64,000 bases of DNA from JADJYF01 sp050186725 (GTDB lineage: Bacteria > Pseudomonadota > Gammaproteobacteria > Ga0077536), in contig JBFWYG010000007.1 of NCBI GenBank assembly GCA_050186725.1, positions 1-64,000 on the forward strand, given 5' to 3'. How positions within the stretch are numbered: position 1 is the first letter of the stretch; each line of letters opens with the position of its first letter. The position numbers and the translations under genes were made by a program. The notes under the pieces were generated by a model. That model was not told where the DNA came from. It did not search any database and was given only the letters and a program-made list of their open reading frames with translations. This document shows, in pieces, positions 56,064 through 63,750 of the stretch.

Positions 56064-57323
56064 ATGGCCTACAAGTTCTCCGCCCTCGCGTCGCGTTTCG
56101 TCGGACACACCGGTACGCGCTTGTTGATGGACGATCTCGGCGAGGCCCTGGACAGCGATCGCGACCTGTGCAATCTCGGGGGTGGCAATCCCGCGCGCAT
56201 TCCCGCGATGGACGAGGTGTTTCGCGCGGCCATGGCGCGCGAACTGGAAAGCGGCGCGTTCACGCGCCTGGCGGCCGTGTACGACGGGCCGCAGGGTTAC
56301 AGGCCCTTCCTGCGCGCGGTGGCGAGTCTCTTCCGACGCCATTTCGGTTGGCCGATAGGCGAGGAACATGTCGCCGTCACCGCCGGCAGCCAATCGAGCT
56401 TCTTCATGCTGTTCAACTTGTTCAGTGGCGAAGGCGCGGACGGCGTGGTGCGTCATCTGCGCCTGCCGCTGACCCCGGAGTACATCGGCTACGGCGACCT
56501 GGCGGCGCGACCGGACGCCATCGTGTCGTCGCGTCCCCACATCGAATTGCGCGAAGGGCGCGAGTTCAAGTACCACATCGACTTCGATGCGTTGACCTTG
56601 GGGCCGGAGACCGGCGCGGTGTGCGTGAGTCGCCCGACCAATCCGACCGGCAACGTGTTGTCCCAGGACGAGGTGGCTCGCCTGGTGAGATTGACCCGCG
56701 ACGCCGACGTGCCGTTGATCCTGGACAACGCCTATGGCGCGCCCTTTCCCAACATCCTGTTCGCGGCCGGCGAACCGCTGTACGCGGAGCATCTGGTCTA
56801 CTGCCTGAGTCTCTCCAAGCTCGGATTACCCGGGCTGCGCACCGGCATCGTCATCGCCCCGCCGGAACTCATCGAAGCCCTGCGCAGCTTCAATGCGATT
56901 CTCACCCTGGCCTCGAGTAGCCTCGGCGCGAGCCTCGTCACGCCGTTGTTCGAGAGTGGCGAGGTGCTGCGTCTGGCCAACGAGGTCGTGCGACCGTTCT
57001 ACCGCGAGCGCGCCGCGCTCGCCGTCGCCTGGTGTCATCGCTATCTCGCGGACACGCCGTTCCGCATCCACGTGGCGGAAGGCGCCATCTTCCTGTGGTT
57101 GTGGTTTCCCGGCCTGCCCGTGACCTCGCAGCGCCTCTACGAACGGCTCAAGGCCCGCAACGTGCTGGTCATCCCAGGGCAGTACTTCTTCCCGGGCCTG
57201 GCGGAACCCTGGACGCACCGCGACGAGTGCCTGCGAATCTCCTACGCGCAGTCGGCACGCGAGGTGGAGCAGGGCATCGCGATCCTCGGCGAGGAAGTGC
57301 GCCGCGCCTACGCCGAGGGTTGA
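56064..57323 (+). CDS. avtA: Valine-pyruvate aminotransferase-like PLP enzyme
   Basis: A 419-residue fold-type I aminotransferase, matching the length of AvtA (about 417). NLGGGNPARIPAMDEVF near 33, PQGYRPFLRAVASLF, SRPTNPTGNVLS and the PLP lysine in LSLSKLGLPGLRTGIV near 250 are visible. AvtA makes valine/alanine from 2-oxo acids. The ATG gives the usual MAYKFSxLxSRF start; the frame upstream is not protein-like. Confidence 0.9.
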   Translation: MAYKFSALASRFVGHTGTRLLMDDLGEALDSDRDLCNLGGGNPARIPAMDEVFRAAMARELESGAFTRLAAVYDGPQGYRPFLRAVASLFRRHFGWPIGEEHVAVTAGSQSSFFMLFNLFSGEGADGVVRHLRLPLTPEYIGYGDLAARPDAIVSSRPHIELREGREFKYHIDFDALTLGPETGAVCVSRPTNPTGNVLSQDEVARLVRLTRDADVPLILDNAYGAPFPNILFAAGEPLYAEHLVYCLSLSKLGLPGLRTGIVIAPPELIEALRSFNAILTLASSSLGASLVTPLFESGEVLRLANEVVRPFYRERAALAVAWCHRYLADTPFRIHVAEGAIFLWLWFPGLPVTSQRLYERLKARNVLVIPGQYFFPGLAEPWTHRDECLRISYAQSAREVEQGIAILGEEVRRAYAEG

Positions 57324-57329
57324 CGCGCC

Positions 57330-58316
57330 TCAGGTCCGCTCGAGCGCGCGCGCGAGGCGCGACTCCAGCGGACCGAGCAGGCGTGCGGCCAGTCCTCGTC
57401 GCCGCTCGCTGCGGATCTCCAGCACGTCGAACTCCGCCATCCGGTCGATCAGAAAGGCATCGCTGGTGGCCAGCGCGTCCACCAGGCCGAGTTCTCGCGC
57501 GCGGCTCGCGAGCCAGTACTCGCCCGTCGCCACCTGCTCGATGTCGAGGCCCGGCCGATGCTGCATGATGAATGCCTTGAACAGGCGATGGGCCTCGTCC
57601 AGTTCCGCCTGGAACTTGGCGCGGCCTTCGCTGGTATTCTCGCCGAACAGCGTCAGGGTGCGCTTGTGGCGACCGGCGGTGACCAGCTCGAAGTCGATGT
57701 CGTGGCGTCGCAGCAGCCGATTGAAGTTCGGCAGCTGCGCGACCACGCCGATGGAGCCGATGATGGCGAACGGCGCGGCGACGATGCTGTCCGCGACGCA
57801 GGCCATCATGTAGCCGCCGCTCGCCGCCACCTTGTCCACCAGCACTGTCAGGCGCAGCCCGCGCGCGCGGATGCGTTCGAGCTGTGACGCCGCGAGCCCG
57901 TAGCCGTGCAGCGTGCCGCCCGCGCTCTCCAGCACGACCGCGACCTCGTCGCCATCGCTCGCGACGCTCAGGATCGCGGAGATTTCCTCACGCAAGGCAG
58001 ACACGCCGGTCGCGCGCATGTCCCCGGCAAAGTTGCACACGTACAGCCGCCTGGTCGCGGCCGGTGCGCCCTTGCGCGCCTTGGCGGCCCGCTTCGCGCG
58101 CGCCTTGAACTCGCGCGGTGGCAGCATGGCCGCCTCCAGGCTGAGGCGCGCGTCCTCGTGACGCTCGTTCAGTTTGCGCACCACCAGACGCGACTCGTCC
58201 GGGCGCGTCGCGGCGCGGCCGCGCGCGACGACGACCAGCACGAGCGGCGCGGCCAGCAGCAGCGCCACGGTCAGCGCCTTGGCCGCGAAGGGCAGGTAAT
58301 CAGCGAGAAATTCCAT
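57330..58316 (-). CDS. sohB: SohB inner-membrane peptidase
   Basis: A 328-residue signal-peptide-peptidase-A-like serine protease. A membrane segment lies at 9-31, followed by a cytoplasm- or periplasm-facing S49 domain. The nucleophile Ser166 (VAASGGYMMA) and general base Lys218 (AGRHKRTLT) are 52 residues apart, the same spacing as Ser178/Lys230 of E. coli SohB. Its stop is six bases from the convergent aminotransferase stop. Confidence 0.93.
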   Translation of the reverse strand: MEFLADYLPFAAKALTVALLLAAPLVLVVVARGRAATRPDESRLVVRKLNERHEDARLSLEAAMLPPREFKARAKRAAKARKGAPAATRRLYVCNFAGDMRATGVSALREEISAILSVASDGDEVAVVLESAGGTLHGYGLAASQLERIRARGLRLTVLVDKVAASGGYMMACVADSIVAAPFAIIGSIGVVAQLPNFNRLLRRHDIDFELVTAGRHKRTLTLFGENTSEGRAKFQAELDEAHRLFKAFIMQHRPGLDIEQVATGEYWLASRARELGLVDALATSDAFLIDRMAEFDVLEIRSERRRGLAARLLGPLESRLARALERT

Positions 58317-58398
58317 GAGTCGAAATGCCGGTCAGCGGGAAAGACGCCAGTCTAACTGCCCCGCCATGGCAGGTGTCTGCGCGCCGGCGCGCGCGGGG

Positions 58399-58848
58399 TC
58401 AGGCGCCTGGATGAGCGGCCGGCCGGCTGCGCAGGGCGCATTCCGCGTGACAGATTTTCTCCACCAGTCGCGCGCGCGCCGCGTCGCCTTCGTTGGCGAA
58501 CCACAGGCCGATGTCGAATCCCTGGATGCATTCGCGCACGAGAACCACGGTGGCGGTGAAGCGCTGCGCTCGCCCGCGCAGTGGGATCTCGAGGTCGAGG
58601 GTCGTGCCGGCAGGAATGTACTCGGACGCGTGGAAGCTCAGGCCGACGGTGCCGCCGACTGGCTCGCGCCTGCGAAGAAACCGCGGCATCAGTGACCGTC
58701 GCCTGGAGTAGTGCAACGGAAACTGAGCCGGGTGGGAAATGAAGTCCTCTTTATTGGCGTCGAGGCGGGCTGGACCAGCACCCGCGTTCGCGTTGGGCAT
58801 CGTCGACGAGACAGGTAAGAGACGGCTTTCGCGGTCACGAGCTTGCAT
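58399..58848 (-). CDS. PilZ-like domain protein
   Basis: A 149-residue cytoplasmic protein. Residues about 45-125 resemble a PilZ barrel: GTVGLSFHASEYIPAGTTLDLEIPL, FTATVVLVREC and FDIGLWFAN. The N-terminal RxxxR that binds c-di-GMP is uncertain (RRRSLMPRFLRRR). The ATG has GAGG eight bases ahead. It is expressed from a near-consensus promoter with a palindrome in its leader. Binding of c-di-GMP is not assured. Confidence 0.72.
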   Translation of the reverse strand: MQARDRESRLLPVSSTMPNANAGAGPARLDANKEDFISHPAQFPLHYSRRRSLMPRFLRRREPVGGTVGLSFHASEYIPAGTTLDLEIPLRGRAQRFTATVVLVRECIQGFDIGLWFANEGDAARARLVEKICHAECALRSRPAAHPGA

Positions 58849-58870
58849 CGTCCAGACCTCGCAAAATCTT

Positions 58871-58885
58871 CCTATTAATAATAGG
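58871..58885. promoter_or_regulatory. Palindrome in the leader of the PilZ-like gene
   Basis: CCTATTA-A-TAATAGG is a perfect 7-bp inverted repeat with a one-base centre, AT-rich in a GC-rich genome. It begins about ten bases after the predicted transcription start. A repressor site is likely; an RNA hairpin is less so because the centre is too short for a loop. Confidence 0.5.
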
Positions 58886-58897
58886 TTGCGAAGCTAA

Positions 58898-58926
58898 TTT
58901 ATAGTCAGTTCGAGCTAATGCGTCAA
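58898..58926 (-). promoter_or_regulatory. Near-consensus sigma-70 promoter of the PilZ-like gene
   Basis: On the minus strand TTGACG (58926-58921) and TATAAA (58903-58898) are separated by exactly 17 bases, both 5 of 6 to consensus. This is the strongest promoter recognised in the window. It ends about 50 nt before the PilZ-like ATG. Confidence 0.75.
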
Positions 58927-58978
58927 GTCCGCCATAGCCGCGCGAGTATTCGCTCGCAAGTTGCTGATCCGAAAAGCG

Positions 58979-59818
58979 CTAGGCGCCGGCATCACGGGCG
59001 CTCACATCCAGCCACGCCCCCACCACCTCCACAGTGCGGCCCTCGCCATCGCGCACCGCGCGCAACGAATCGACCACCCGCAGGTAGCTGCCGTCGCGAT
59101 GCCTGACGCGATACTCGAGCACCGCGAAGCCTCGTTCCGGGCCGGCGAGTGCGAGCAGGGTCTCTCGATAGCGAGCGAGGTCGGCGGGATGGATGAGACC
59201 GGGCCAGAAGTCCGCGTCCACGACCGCCGTGGTCCGCTCGTAACCGGTGAGGCGGTGATAGTTCTTGCCGACGTAGCTCGGATGCAGATGGCCGTTCTCG
59301 CAGGAGAGGCTGTAGAGCACGGCGGGACTGAACTCCACCCAGTACTCGAGCAGTTCGTTGGCCTCGTCGAGTTCACGCACGCGCTCGTCGAGTTCGGCGT
59401 GGATGCGTTCGAGTTCGGCCCGTGCGCGCATGTCGTCGGCCTGTCGCGCGCGCGCGTGGAGCGCCTCGCGTGCTGCGGCCAGCAGGGGGACGGTCTGCAC
59501 CGGCGTTGCCAGGTAGCGCGTGATGAGCCCCGACTGCAGCGCGTCCACGACACGCGCGAGGTCGGTGGGCGGGGCGGCCAGCACCACCGGCGTGGACGGC
59601 GAATGGGCGCGAAAATCGCTCAGCAGCGCGTGGACGCCTGTGGCCGCGAGATCCATCGCGGCGAGCACCATGCTCCAGTCCGTCTGTCGCAGACCGGCCG
59701 CCGCCGCGGTCAGATCCTCGGCCCAGTGCAGATGCCCGAGACTAGCCAGTTGGTCCTGCGCGGCGCGCAGCGAGGGCTCGGGGAGGACATCAATGCACAG
59801 AAGCGTGGCTGGGGTCAT
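58979..59818 (-). CDS. Degenerate receiver-PAS signalling protein
   Basis: A 279-residue protein. Residues 5-115 have receiver-domain secondary structure; Asp10 and Asp56 remain, but the second acidic residue is Val11 and the conserved lysine before the proline is Thr (YLATP). Residues 120-158 form a coiled coil. Residues 158-275 are a PAS/PAC domain (YVGKNYHRLTGYERTTAVVDADFWPGLIHPADL, VLEYRVRHRDGSYLRV). No output kinase, GGDEF or EAL domain follows, so it is a stand-alone sensor or adaptor. Confidence 0.83.
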   Translation of the reverse strand: MTPATLLCIDVLPEPSLRAAQDQLASLGHLHWAEDLTAAAAGLRQTDWSMVLAAMDLAATGVHALLSDFRAHSPSTPVVLAAPPTDLARVVDALQSGLITRYLATPVQTVPLLAAAREALHARARQADDMRARAELERIHAELDERVRELDEANELLEYWVEFSPAVLYSLSCENGHLHPSYVGKNYHRLTGYERTTAVVDADFWPGLIHPADLARYRETLLALAGPERGFAVLEYRVRHRDGSYLRVVDSLRAVRDGEGRTVEVVGAWLDVSARDAGA

Positions 59819-59874
59819 GGCGGAACGGCACGAGAATTCTTGCGAAGGTGGCTGGATCAGCGGCCCGCCGCCCG

Positions 59875-59890
59875 CGGGACTGTAGTCCCG
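59875..59890. repeat. Short perfect hairpin in the queD upstream region
   Basis: CGGGACT-GT-AGTCCCG lies between the divergent PAS-protein and queD genes. It could be an operator or an end-of-leader hairpin. Little else can be said. Confidence 0.3.
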
Positions 59891-59908
59891 AGGCTCCGCC
59901 TAGGCCGA

Positions 59909-59917
59909 TGCTATGAT
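59909..59917 (+). promoter_or_regulatory. Extended -10 immediately ahead of queD
   Basis: TGC followed by TATGAT ends five bases before the queD ATG. A start site about seven bases downstream would coincide with the ATG, and no ribosome-binding site is present, so leaderless expression is possible. No good -35 is seen. Confidence 0.4.
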
Positions 59918-59922
59918 GGCTC

Positions 59923-60279
59923 ATGGAGCTCTTCTTCCGCTTCGATTTCGCCGCGGCTCGTTACCTGCCGCGTCTGCCGGACAGTCATCGTTGCAGTCGC
60001 ATGCATGGCCACACCTTCCACATCGAGTTCGCGATCCGCGGCGAGCCGGGCGCGGAGAGCGGCTGGCTGGTCGACTTCGACGAGGTGGAGGCGGGCATCG
60101 AACAACTCAAGGGCGAACTGGATCACCACTGCCTGAACGAACTCGAGGGGCTGGACAATCCGACCACCGAGGCGCTCGCAGCCTGGCTGTGGCGACGGCT
60201 GGTGGCACTGTACCCCGGGCTGCATCGCGTGACGGTGCAGGAGCACCCGTCACGCGGGGTGAGTTGCTTCGGGGATTGA
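59923..60279 (+). CDS. queD: QueD / 6-pyruvoyltetrahydropterin synthase-like protein
   Basis: A 118-residue member of the PTPS family; QueD makes carboxy-tetrahydropterin in queuosine synthesis. The catalytic cysteine and zinc histidines are in SHRCSRMHGHTFHIEF (Cys24, His28, His30), and LDHHCLNELEGLDNPTTEALA and VQEHPSRGVSCFG are typical. Other queuosine genes are not nearby. The ATG lacks a ribosome-binding site. Confidence 0.9.
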   Translation: MELFFRFDFAAARYLPRLPDSHRCSRMHGHTFHIEFAIRGEPGAESGWLVDFDEVEAGIEQLKGELDHHCLNELEGLDNPTTEALAAWLWRRLVALYPGLHRVTVQEHPSRGVSCFGD

Positions 60280-60287
60280 GGCGCGCC

Positions 60288-61106
60288 TCAGGTCGGCATG
60301 GGGTGCCAGCCGGCGTCGGCCCACAGCTGACCGCTGACGGCGGAATTGCGGATCAGGAAGGAGATCGCGTCGGCGATTTCCTCGGGGCGTATGAGCCGCT
60401 TGATCTGCGTGGCCGGCAACACCTGGGTCTGGATGTAGTCTTCACCCAGCGCGCGCACCATGGGCGTGTCGGTGAAGCCCGGGTGCAGCACAGCGCAGCG
60501 GACGCCGTAGTAGATCGCCTCCTTCATCAGGGTGGAGGCCGCACCTTCGAGGCCGACCTTGGTGGTCGCATAGGAGATCTGGCCCTTGTTGCCCTGCGAG
60601 GACACCGAACCGATGAAGACGATCACACCTTGCGTGCCTTCGTCGGGGCTCCACTGCTTGAGCCCGCGCACGAAACGGTCCTCGGCGAGCTGCGCGACCA
60701 TTTCCAGCGCCCAGTAGACGGGCGCCACCAGGTTGACCTCCATGACCAGGCGGAAATGCTCGATAGGGTAAAGGTTGGCCTTGCCCTTTTCCTTGTTCAT
60801 CTTCACCGCCAGGGCATCGCGCGTGATGCCGGCAGCCGGCACGCAGATGTTGATAGGGCCGTACTGGTGGCGCATGGTCTCGAAGACTTCGTGGCGGAAG
60901 GTCGCGTCGGTGGTGTCGCCGCGGAAGGCGCGCGCGACCTTGCCACCGTGTTCGGCATTGAGGCTGTTGGCCACCTCCGCCACCGCCTCAGAGACGTCGA
61001 CCAGGGCCAGACCGGACACGCCCTGCTTGTACAGTTCGGCGGCGGCGGCGCGCCCGATACCACTCGCAGCGCCGGTGATGACCGCGACCTTACCCTTGAT
61101 GTCCAT
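60288..61106 (-). CDS. SDR-family oxidoreductase
   Basis: A 272-residue classical short-chain dehydrogenase. TGAASGIG (residues 11-18), the aspartate after the second strand (ALVDVSE, suggesting NAD(H) preference), Ser167, Tyr179 and Lys183 (SYATTK) are present, and HPGFTDTPM follows. Substrate unknown; 3-hydroxyacyl-CoA or steroid-type alcohols are typical. It is transcribed alone from a promoter with a perfect TATAAT. Confidence 0.92.
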   Translation of the reverse strand: MDIKGKVAVITGAASGIGRAAAAELYKQGVSGLALVDVSEAVAEVANSLNAEHGGKVARAFRGDTTDATFRHEVFETMRHQYGPINICVPAAGITRDALAVKMNKEKGKANLYPIEHFRLVMEVNLVAPVYWALEMVAQLAEDRFVRGLKQWSPDEGTQGVIVFIGSVSSQGNKGQISYATTKVGLEGAASTLMKEAIYYGVRCAVLHPGFTDTPMVRALGEDYIQTQVLPATQIKRLIRPEEIADAISFLIRNSAVSGQLWADAGWHPMPT

Positions 61107-61135
61107 TGAAAATTCTCTGCTGCAACTGATTGGTC

Positions 61136-61163
61136 ATTATAGGAACTTGATGATGCGCTGCAA
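61136..61163 (-). promoter_or_regulatory. Sigma-70 promoter of the SDR gene
   Basis: On the minus strand TTGCAG (61163-61158) and a perfect TATAAT (61141-61136) are separated by 16 bases, about 30 nt ahead of the SDR ATG. Confidence 0.6.
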
Positions 61164-61199
61164 TAACGGAGGTCCGCCGGGGGGCGGGGCCGGGGCCGC

Positions 61200-62228
61200 A
61201 TGAGGCGCAGGGCGAGCGCCGACTCTCAGCATCTGCAGGCGGCTGACTGTCCCGCGCTGCGCGCCGCCCACGACCACTCGAAGCAACTGCTGGCGGCGAT
61301 GGAGACGCGCTTCGCGGCGCAGGCAGACACGCTCGAAGGCGTCGTCACCGTCGCGGTCGGCGGCTCGCTCGGACGGCTGGAAGCGGGCGTGGATTCGGAC
61401 ATCGATTGCATCGTGGTGATCGATGACGCGGTGGACGACCGCCACGCAGACGAACTCATGCGCGCCGTGCAGGCCTGTCTGGCCGCGTCACGCTTGAAGC
61501 TCCCCAAGGCTGACGGCATCTACCGCGCGCCCATCGCACCGCGTGACCTGCTCGCGCCGGGCGGGCTGGGAAGCCTGGAGGAATCGCCTGCGGTGTTCGG
61601 CAAGCGCATGCAACTGCTGCTCGACGCACGGGCGGTGCACGGGCATGCCCGCTACGAGTCGCTGCAGCGCGCGGTGCTCGACTGGTATGCGAGCGACTTC
61701 ATCGCCGCGCGCGCGAGCCGCGGCTGGACGCTGCTGGTGAACGATCTCATGCGTTACCTGCATGCCTATGCGGGCTGGCAGCAGTTCAAGTTCGCGCGCA
61801 GCGTCGATGACAGTTGGCAACTGCGCCAGGCCAAGCTGCGCGGCAGCCGCCTGCTGACCTTCGCCGGTCTCCTGTTCCTCCTCGGCGAGAGCGACCGACG
61901 CGCGGACAAGTTGGACTGGGTGGCCGCGCGCTTGTGCGCGCCGCCCCTGGCGCGGGTGGCCATGATCATGGCGGACTCGGACCAGGCGGCCTACGCGCGA
62001 CTGCTCGGCGACTACGAGACGGTGTTCGCCATCCTCGCCGATCCCGCGCTGCGCGCGCGCCTGGTGGCGACCGGCCCGGACGAGACGCGGCGCCTGGCCG
62101 CGCCACTGGATCCGAGCTTCGAGCGACTGCGTGCCGCCAGCGCGGGCATTGCGACCGCACTCACCCGATTCGCGCTCGCGCGCGTTGATCACTGGGGCCT
62201 GCGCTTCTTCGAGCGTTGGCTGCTGTGA
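61200..62228 (+). CDS. Nucleotidyltransferase-domain protein
   Basis: A 342-residue protein. AVGGSLGRLEAGVDSDIDCIVV (residues 52-73) is the pol-beta-type nucleotidyltransferase motif, with Asp67 and Asp69 as metal ligands. The remainder is helical (about 110-340) and resembles the accessory regions of GlnD/DUF294-type transferases, but no HD or ACT domain is seen. The substrate is unknown; a protein or small molecule could be nucleotidylated. Confidence 0.78.
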   Translation: MRRRASADSQHLQAADCPALRAAHDHSKQLLAAMETRFAAQADTLEGVVTVAVGGSLGRLEAGVDSDIDCIVVIDDAVDDRHADELMRAVQACLAASRLKLPKADGIYRAPIAPRDLLAPGGLGSLEESPAVFGKRMQLLLDARAVHGHARYESLQRAVLDWYASDFIAARASRGWTLLVNDLMRYLHAYAGWQQFKFARSVDDSWQLRQAKLRGSRLLTFAGLLFLLGESDRRADKLDWVAARLCAPPLARVAMIMADSDQAAYARLLGDYETVFAILADPALRARLVATGPDETRRLAAPLDPSFERLRAASAGIATALTRFALARVDHWGLRFFERWLL

Positions 62229-62235
62229 GCGCCGT

Positions 62236-63483
62236 TCAGTCGAAATGCACGGCCCGTGCCGGCTCGATGGACGCCGCGCGCAGCGCCGGGTAGACCGTCG
62301 CGAGGAGCGACAGCGCGAGGCTGGCCGAACTCACCGCGAGCAGATCCGGCAGGCGCAGCTCCGCAGGCAGGTAGTCGAGGAAATAGACGTCGGGATTCAG
62401 CAGGTCGACGCCGAGCAGACCTTCAAGGAAGTTCATCACCGCCTGGCTCTCGCTCGCGCCCCAGGCGCCGAGCGCCACGCCGAGCAGCGCGCCCAGCGCG
62501 CCGAGCAGCAGGCCATTGACCAGGAACAGCCCGAGGATCTGGCCGCGGCTGGTACCGATGGTCCGCAGGATGGCGATGTCGCGGGTCTTCTCGGTGACCG
62601 TCATGATCATGTTGGCGGCGATGTTGAACGCGGCCACCGCGATGATCAGCACGAGGATCACGAACATGATGCGCTTCTGCGACTCGAGCGCGAGGAAGAA
62701 ATTGCGTTCGTACTGGGTCCAGTCCACGGCGCGCAGTTCGTCGCCGAGACGCGCGGCCAGCGCGGCGCTGCGCGCCGGCGCCTCGGCGGCATCGGTGAAC
62801 CGCGTGCGCACGCCGGATATCGCGGCGCCGAAGTTGAACAGCACACGGGCGCGATCGAGGTGGGTCAGGAGCAGGCGCCCGTCGTACTGGTGCATGCCGG
62901 TATGGAAGGTGCCCATGATCGTCAGCCGCTCGTAGCGGGGCGGGGCGCTGCGCCCGTCGGCCAGCCACTGGGGCACGACCAGCGTGACCGTGTCGCCGAC
63001 GGCGGCGCCGAGCTTGGCGGCCAGCGTATCGCCCGCGAGCACGCCCTGGCCGGTTGGCGTGAGCGTCTCCAGCAGGCCGGGCGCCAGGTAGTGGGCGAGG
63101 TCCGTCACCTGGCTCTCGCGCTCCGGAACGATGCCCTCGACCATCACGCCGGTGACCTTGCCCTTGCGCGTCAGCATGCCGCTCGCGCGCAGGTAGGGCG
63201 TGGCCGCCACCAGTCCTTCCTGTCCGCGCAGACCGGCGTCCAGCGCCGGCCAGTCGAGAATCACGCCACGCGCGCTCAGCAGCACGGCGTGGGACGACAT
63301 GCCTAGCACGTGGCGCACCACCTCCCGTTCGAAGCCGTTCATGACCGACAGCACGATGATCAGCGCCGCGACGCCGAGGGCAATACCGGCGACGGACACC
63401 ACGCTGACGAAGCTCGCGAAGCGATTGCGACGCTTGGTCGTGACGTAGCGCAGGGCGACGAACAGCGGGAAGGGCTGGAACAC
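62236..63483 (-). CDS. Lipoprotein-releasing ABC permease, LolC/LolE family
   Basis: A 415-residue inner-membrane protein with the MacB-like topology of LolC/E: a first membrane helix (FVSVVSVAGIALGVAALIIVLSV), a large periplasmic domain (about 50-260) and three C-terminal helices (FVILVLIIAVAAFNIAANMIMTV; GLFLVNGLLLGALGALLGVALG; LLAVSSASLALSLLATVYPALRAA). It extracts lipoproteins from the inner membrane for LolA. The start is GTG. LolD and a second permease are not adjacent: the downstream gene is on the opposite strand. Confidence 0.92.
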   Translation of the reverse strand: MFQPFPLFVALRYVTTKRRNRFASFVSVVSVAGIALGVAALIIVLSVMNGFEREVVRHVLGMSSHAVLLSARGVILDWPALDAGLRGQEGLVAATPYLRASGMLTRKGKVTGVMVEGIVPERESQVTDLAHYLAPGLLETLTPTGQGVLAGDTLAAKLGAAVGDTVTLVVPQWLADGRSAPPRYERLTIMGTFHTGMHQYDGRLLLTHLDRARVLFNFGAAISGVRTRFTDAAEAPARSAALAARLGDELRAVDWTQYERNFFLALESQKRIMFVILVLIIAVAAFNIAANMIMTVTEKTRDIAILRTIGTSRGQILGLFLVNGLLLGALGALLGVALGAWGASESQAVMNFLEGLLGVDLLNPDVYFLDYLPAELRLPDLLAVSSASLALSLLATVYPALRAASIEPARAVHFD

Positions 63484-63544
63484 GGGCGGGCCGGGTTGGG
63501 CGACTGCGCGGATTATGTCACGGCGCGCGCGTTCGCCTTAAAAC

Positions 63545-63570
63545 GAGGGGGCGTCTTTCGACGCCCCCTC
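63545..63570 (-). terminator. Intrinsic terminator reading leftward
   Basis: An 11-bp perfect stem (GAGGGGGCGTC / GACGCCCCCTC) with a 4-base loop. On the minus strand it is followed by GTTTTAA, so it would end the transcript from the GFA-family gene to its right and insulate the LolC/E gene. Confidence 0.7.
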
Positions 63571-63750
63571 TGAAGGGTCGCACTTAGAGAGGAGTAACAC
63601 CCGACCATTGGGCGGGTCGTGTGTTGAACTTGGTTTAGCAGCAACTGTGCCAATGCGGACTTCACCGTGGATCAGCCACTTGAGGCCGGCGCCTGACGAG
63701 GCATTGCACCGCCGACGCACAGCGCGGCACAGCGCTGGTGCGCCGCGTGC

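Noticed and set aside
60277..60290. 14-base palindrome TGAGGCGCGCCTCA covering the stops of queD and the SDR gene
   Set aside because: The two stop codons themselves make the outer part of the palindrome, and the GC-rich centre is expected by chance. It has no loop to form a terminator.
63538..63720. Small minus-strand frame after the LolC/E gene
   Set aside because: It runs through the intrinsic terminator hairpin, has no ribosome-binding site and no family resemblance.
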